A stretch of 15,419 bases of DNA, from positions 1 to 15,419 of the forward strand of contig JABLTG010000279.1 of the NCBI GenBank assembly GCA_016618085.1, read 5' to 3'. Below the pieces are notes generated by a model. That model searched no databases, was not told the DNA's origin, and saw only the letters and a program-made list of their open reading frames with translations. Position numbers and translations under genes: made by a program. Positions 14,856-15,419 of the stretch are shown piece by piece. The stretch is from Neovahlkampfia damariscottae. Lineage: Eukaryota > Heterolobosea > Selenaionea > Neovahlkampfiida > Neovahlkampfiidae. The stretch's first letter is position 1. Each line of letters opens with the position of its first letter.

Positions 14856-15419
14856 ATGGAAAAAGACCCTTTCGAATTGATATTGAATAATTTACCTAAT
14901 ATTTCTTTTTTATGTGCTTCACCTAAGAGTGGGAAAACTTACATGATCAAATATTTGATTACTGAATTGTTTAGAACCAAAAAATTAAAATATGGATTAT
15001 GTTTTTGTCCAACTGCATGGAATGGATCATATGATTATCTACCAAAAGAATATGTACATTCACAATATAAGGAAGATACGTTGATCAAATTGTACAATAT
15101 TCAAATTGAGCAACAAAAAAACATGGCAAAGCTTCCCCTGCGTTTGTGATATTTGATGATTGCATTGGTTCGATTAATTTTGAAAGTGCTAAATTCAAAA
15201 AAATCATTTCAACTTTTAGACATCCTAACATTCTTTTCATTTTCACAACCCAATACATCAAGGAATTTCCAACTTTATTAAGAGAGTGTAGTACATATTT
15301 TATTACATTTAAACAAACAAAAAAGTTATCAATTGAAGCAATTTATGAAAATTTTATGTATGAATTTGAAACATTGAAAGAAGCTAAGAAATTTTTAGAA
15401 GCGAAGACAAATGTTAAGT
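14856..15419 (+). pseudogene. A32/FtsK-HerA-type genome-packaging ATPase, frameshifted, partial
   Basis: ATG 14856 opens with a short helix, then Walker A ASPKSGKT (14916-14939) preceded by the hydrophobic strand ISFLC. The frame ends near 15149. The protein continues in another frame from about 15122: AFVIFDDCIG with Walker B Asp-Asp (within 15140-15169), then STFRHPNILFIFTTQY with a sensor-like Gln, open to the window edge. A change in the A-run 15115-15121 explains the break. Order and spacing of these motifs fit the A32-like packaging ATPases of Polintons, PLVs, virophages and giant viruses, which pump the genome into the capsid. The right end is at or just beyond position 15419. Confidence 0.8.

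Noticed and set aside
1611-15149. Short introns as the explanation for viral frameshifts, as in the host gene
   Set aside because: At the breaks near 1611, 13060, 13370 and 15115 there is no GT...AG pair that restores the frame; single-base changes in homopolymers explain them better.
1-15419. CRISPR arrays, tRNA or rRNA genes
   Set aside because: No regularly spaced repeats, no cloverleaf-like segment with a TTCRANNC box, and no rRNA-like conserved stretch were seen.

Overview
The window looks like part of the nuclear genome of an AT-rich protist that carries a decaying endogenous DNA virus of the Maverick/Polinton, Polinton-like virus (PLV) or virophage type. Two observations point to a eukaryotic host. 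The left-edge gene reads through two very short GT...AG introns (28 and 30 nt), and a secreted EGF-like surface protein gene lies in the middle. I cannot name the species from sequence alone. Viral family calls rest on motifs recognised by eye, with no database search.

Layout, left to right. (1) 1-639 (-): host gene with a SAM-like domain and a P-loop NTPase resembling the Crinkler/STAND type, running off the left edge. (2) 801-7035 (+): replication and integration module: GIY-YIG nuclease, DDE (rve) integrase, D5-like SF3 helicase, unknown coiled-coil protein, protein-primed-type family B DNA polymerase, F-box-like small protein, zinc-finger protein and a small basic protein. Five of these genes share a bipartite upstream element with near-constant spacing to the ATG. 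(3) 7057-8714: a complete fibre-like gene (-) and a truncated gene (+) resembling the N-terminus of a PLV major capsid protein, sharing a 50-bp divergent promoter region. (4) About 8852-10833: a block of different composition carrying the EGF-like gene, bounded by an 11-bp direct repeat. (5) 10807-15419: morphogenesis module: unknown gene (-), small membrane protein (-), second fibre-like gene (+), probable minor capsid/penton-like gene (+) and A32/FtsK-type packaging ATPase (+), which runs off the right edge.

The two viral halves are complementary: integrase, helicase and polymerase on the left; penton-like protein and ATPase on the right. Only the fibre gene is duplicated. The simplest reading is one element split by a roughly 2-kb host-like block, but two adjacent partial elements cannot be excluded. 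Most viral genes carry single-base indels, often in homopolymers, or in-frame stops. The two host-type genes are intact once introns are allowed for. This contrast favours real pseudogenisation over random sequencing error, although homopolymer errors could account for part of it.
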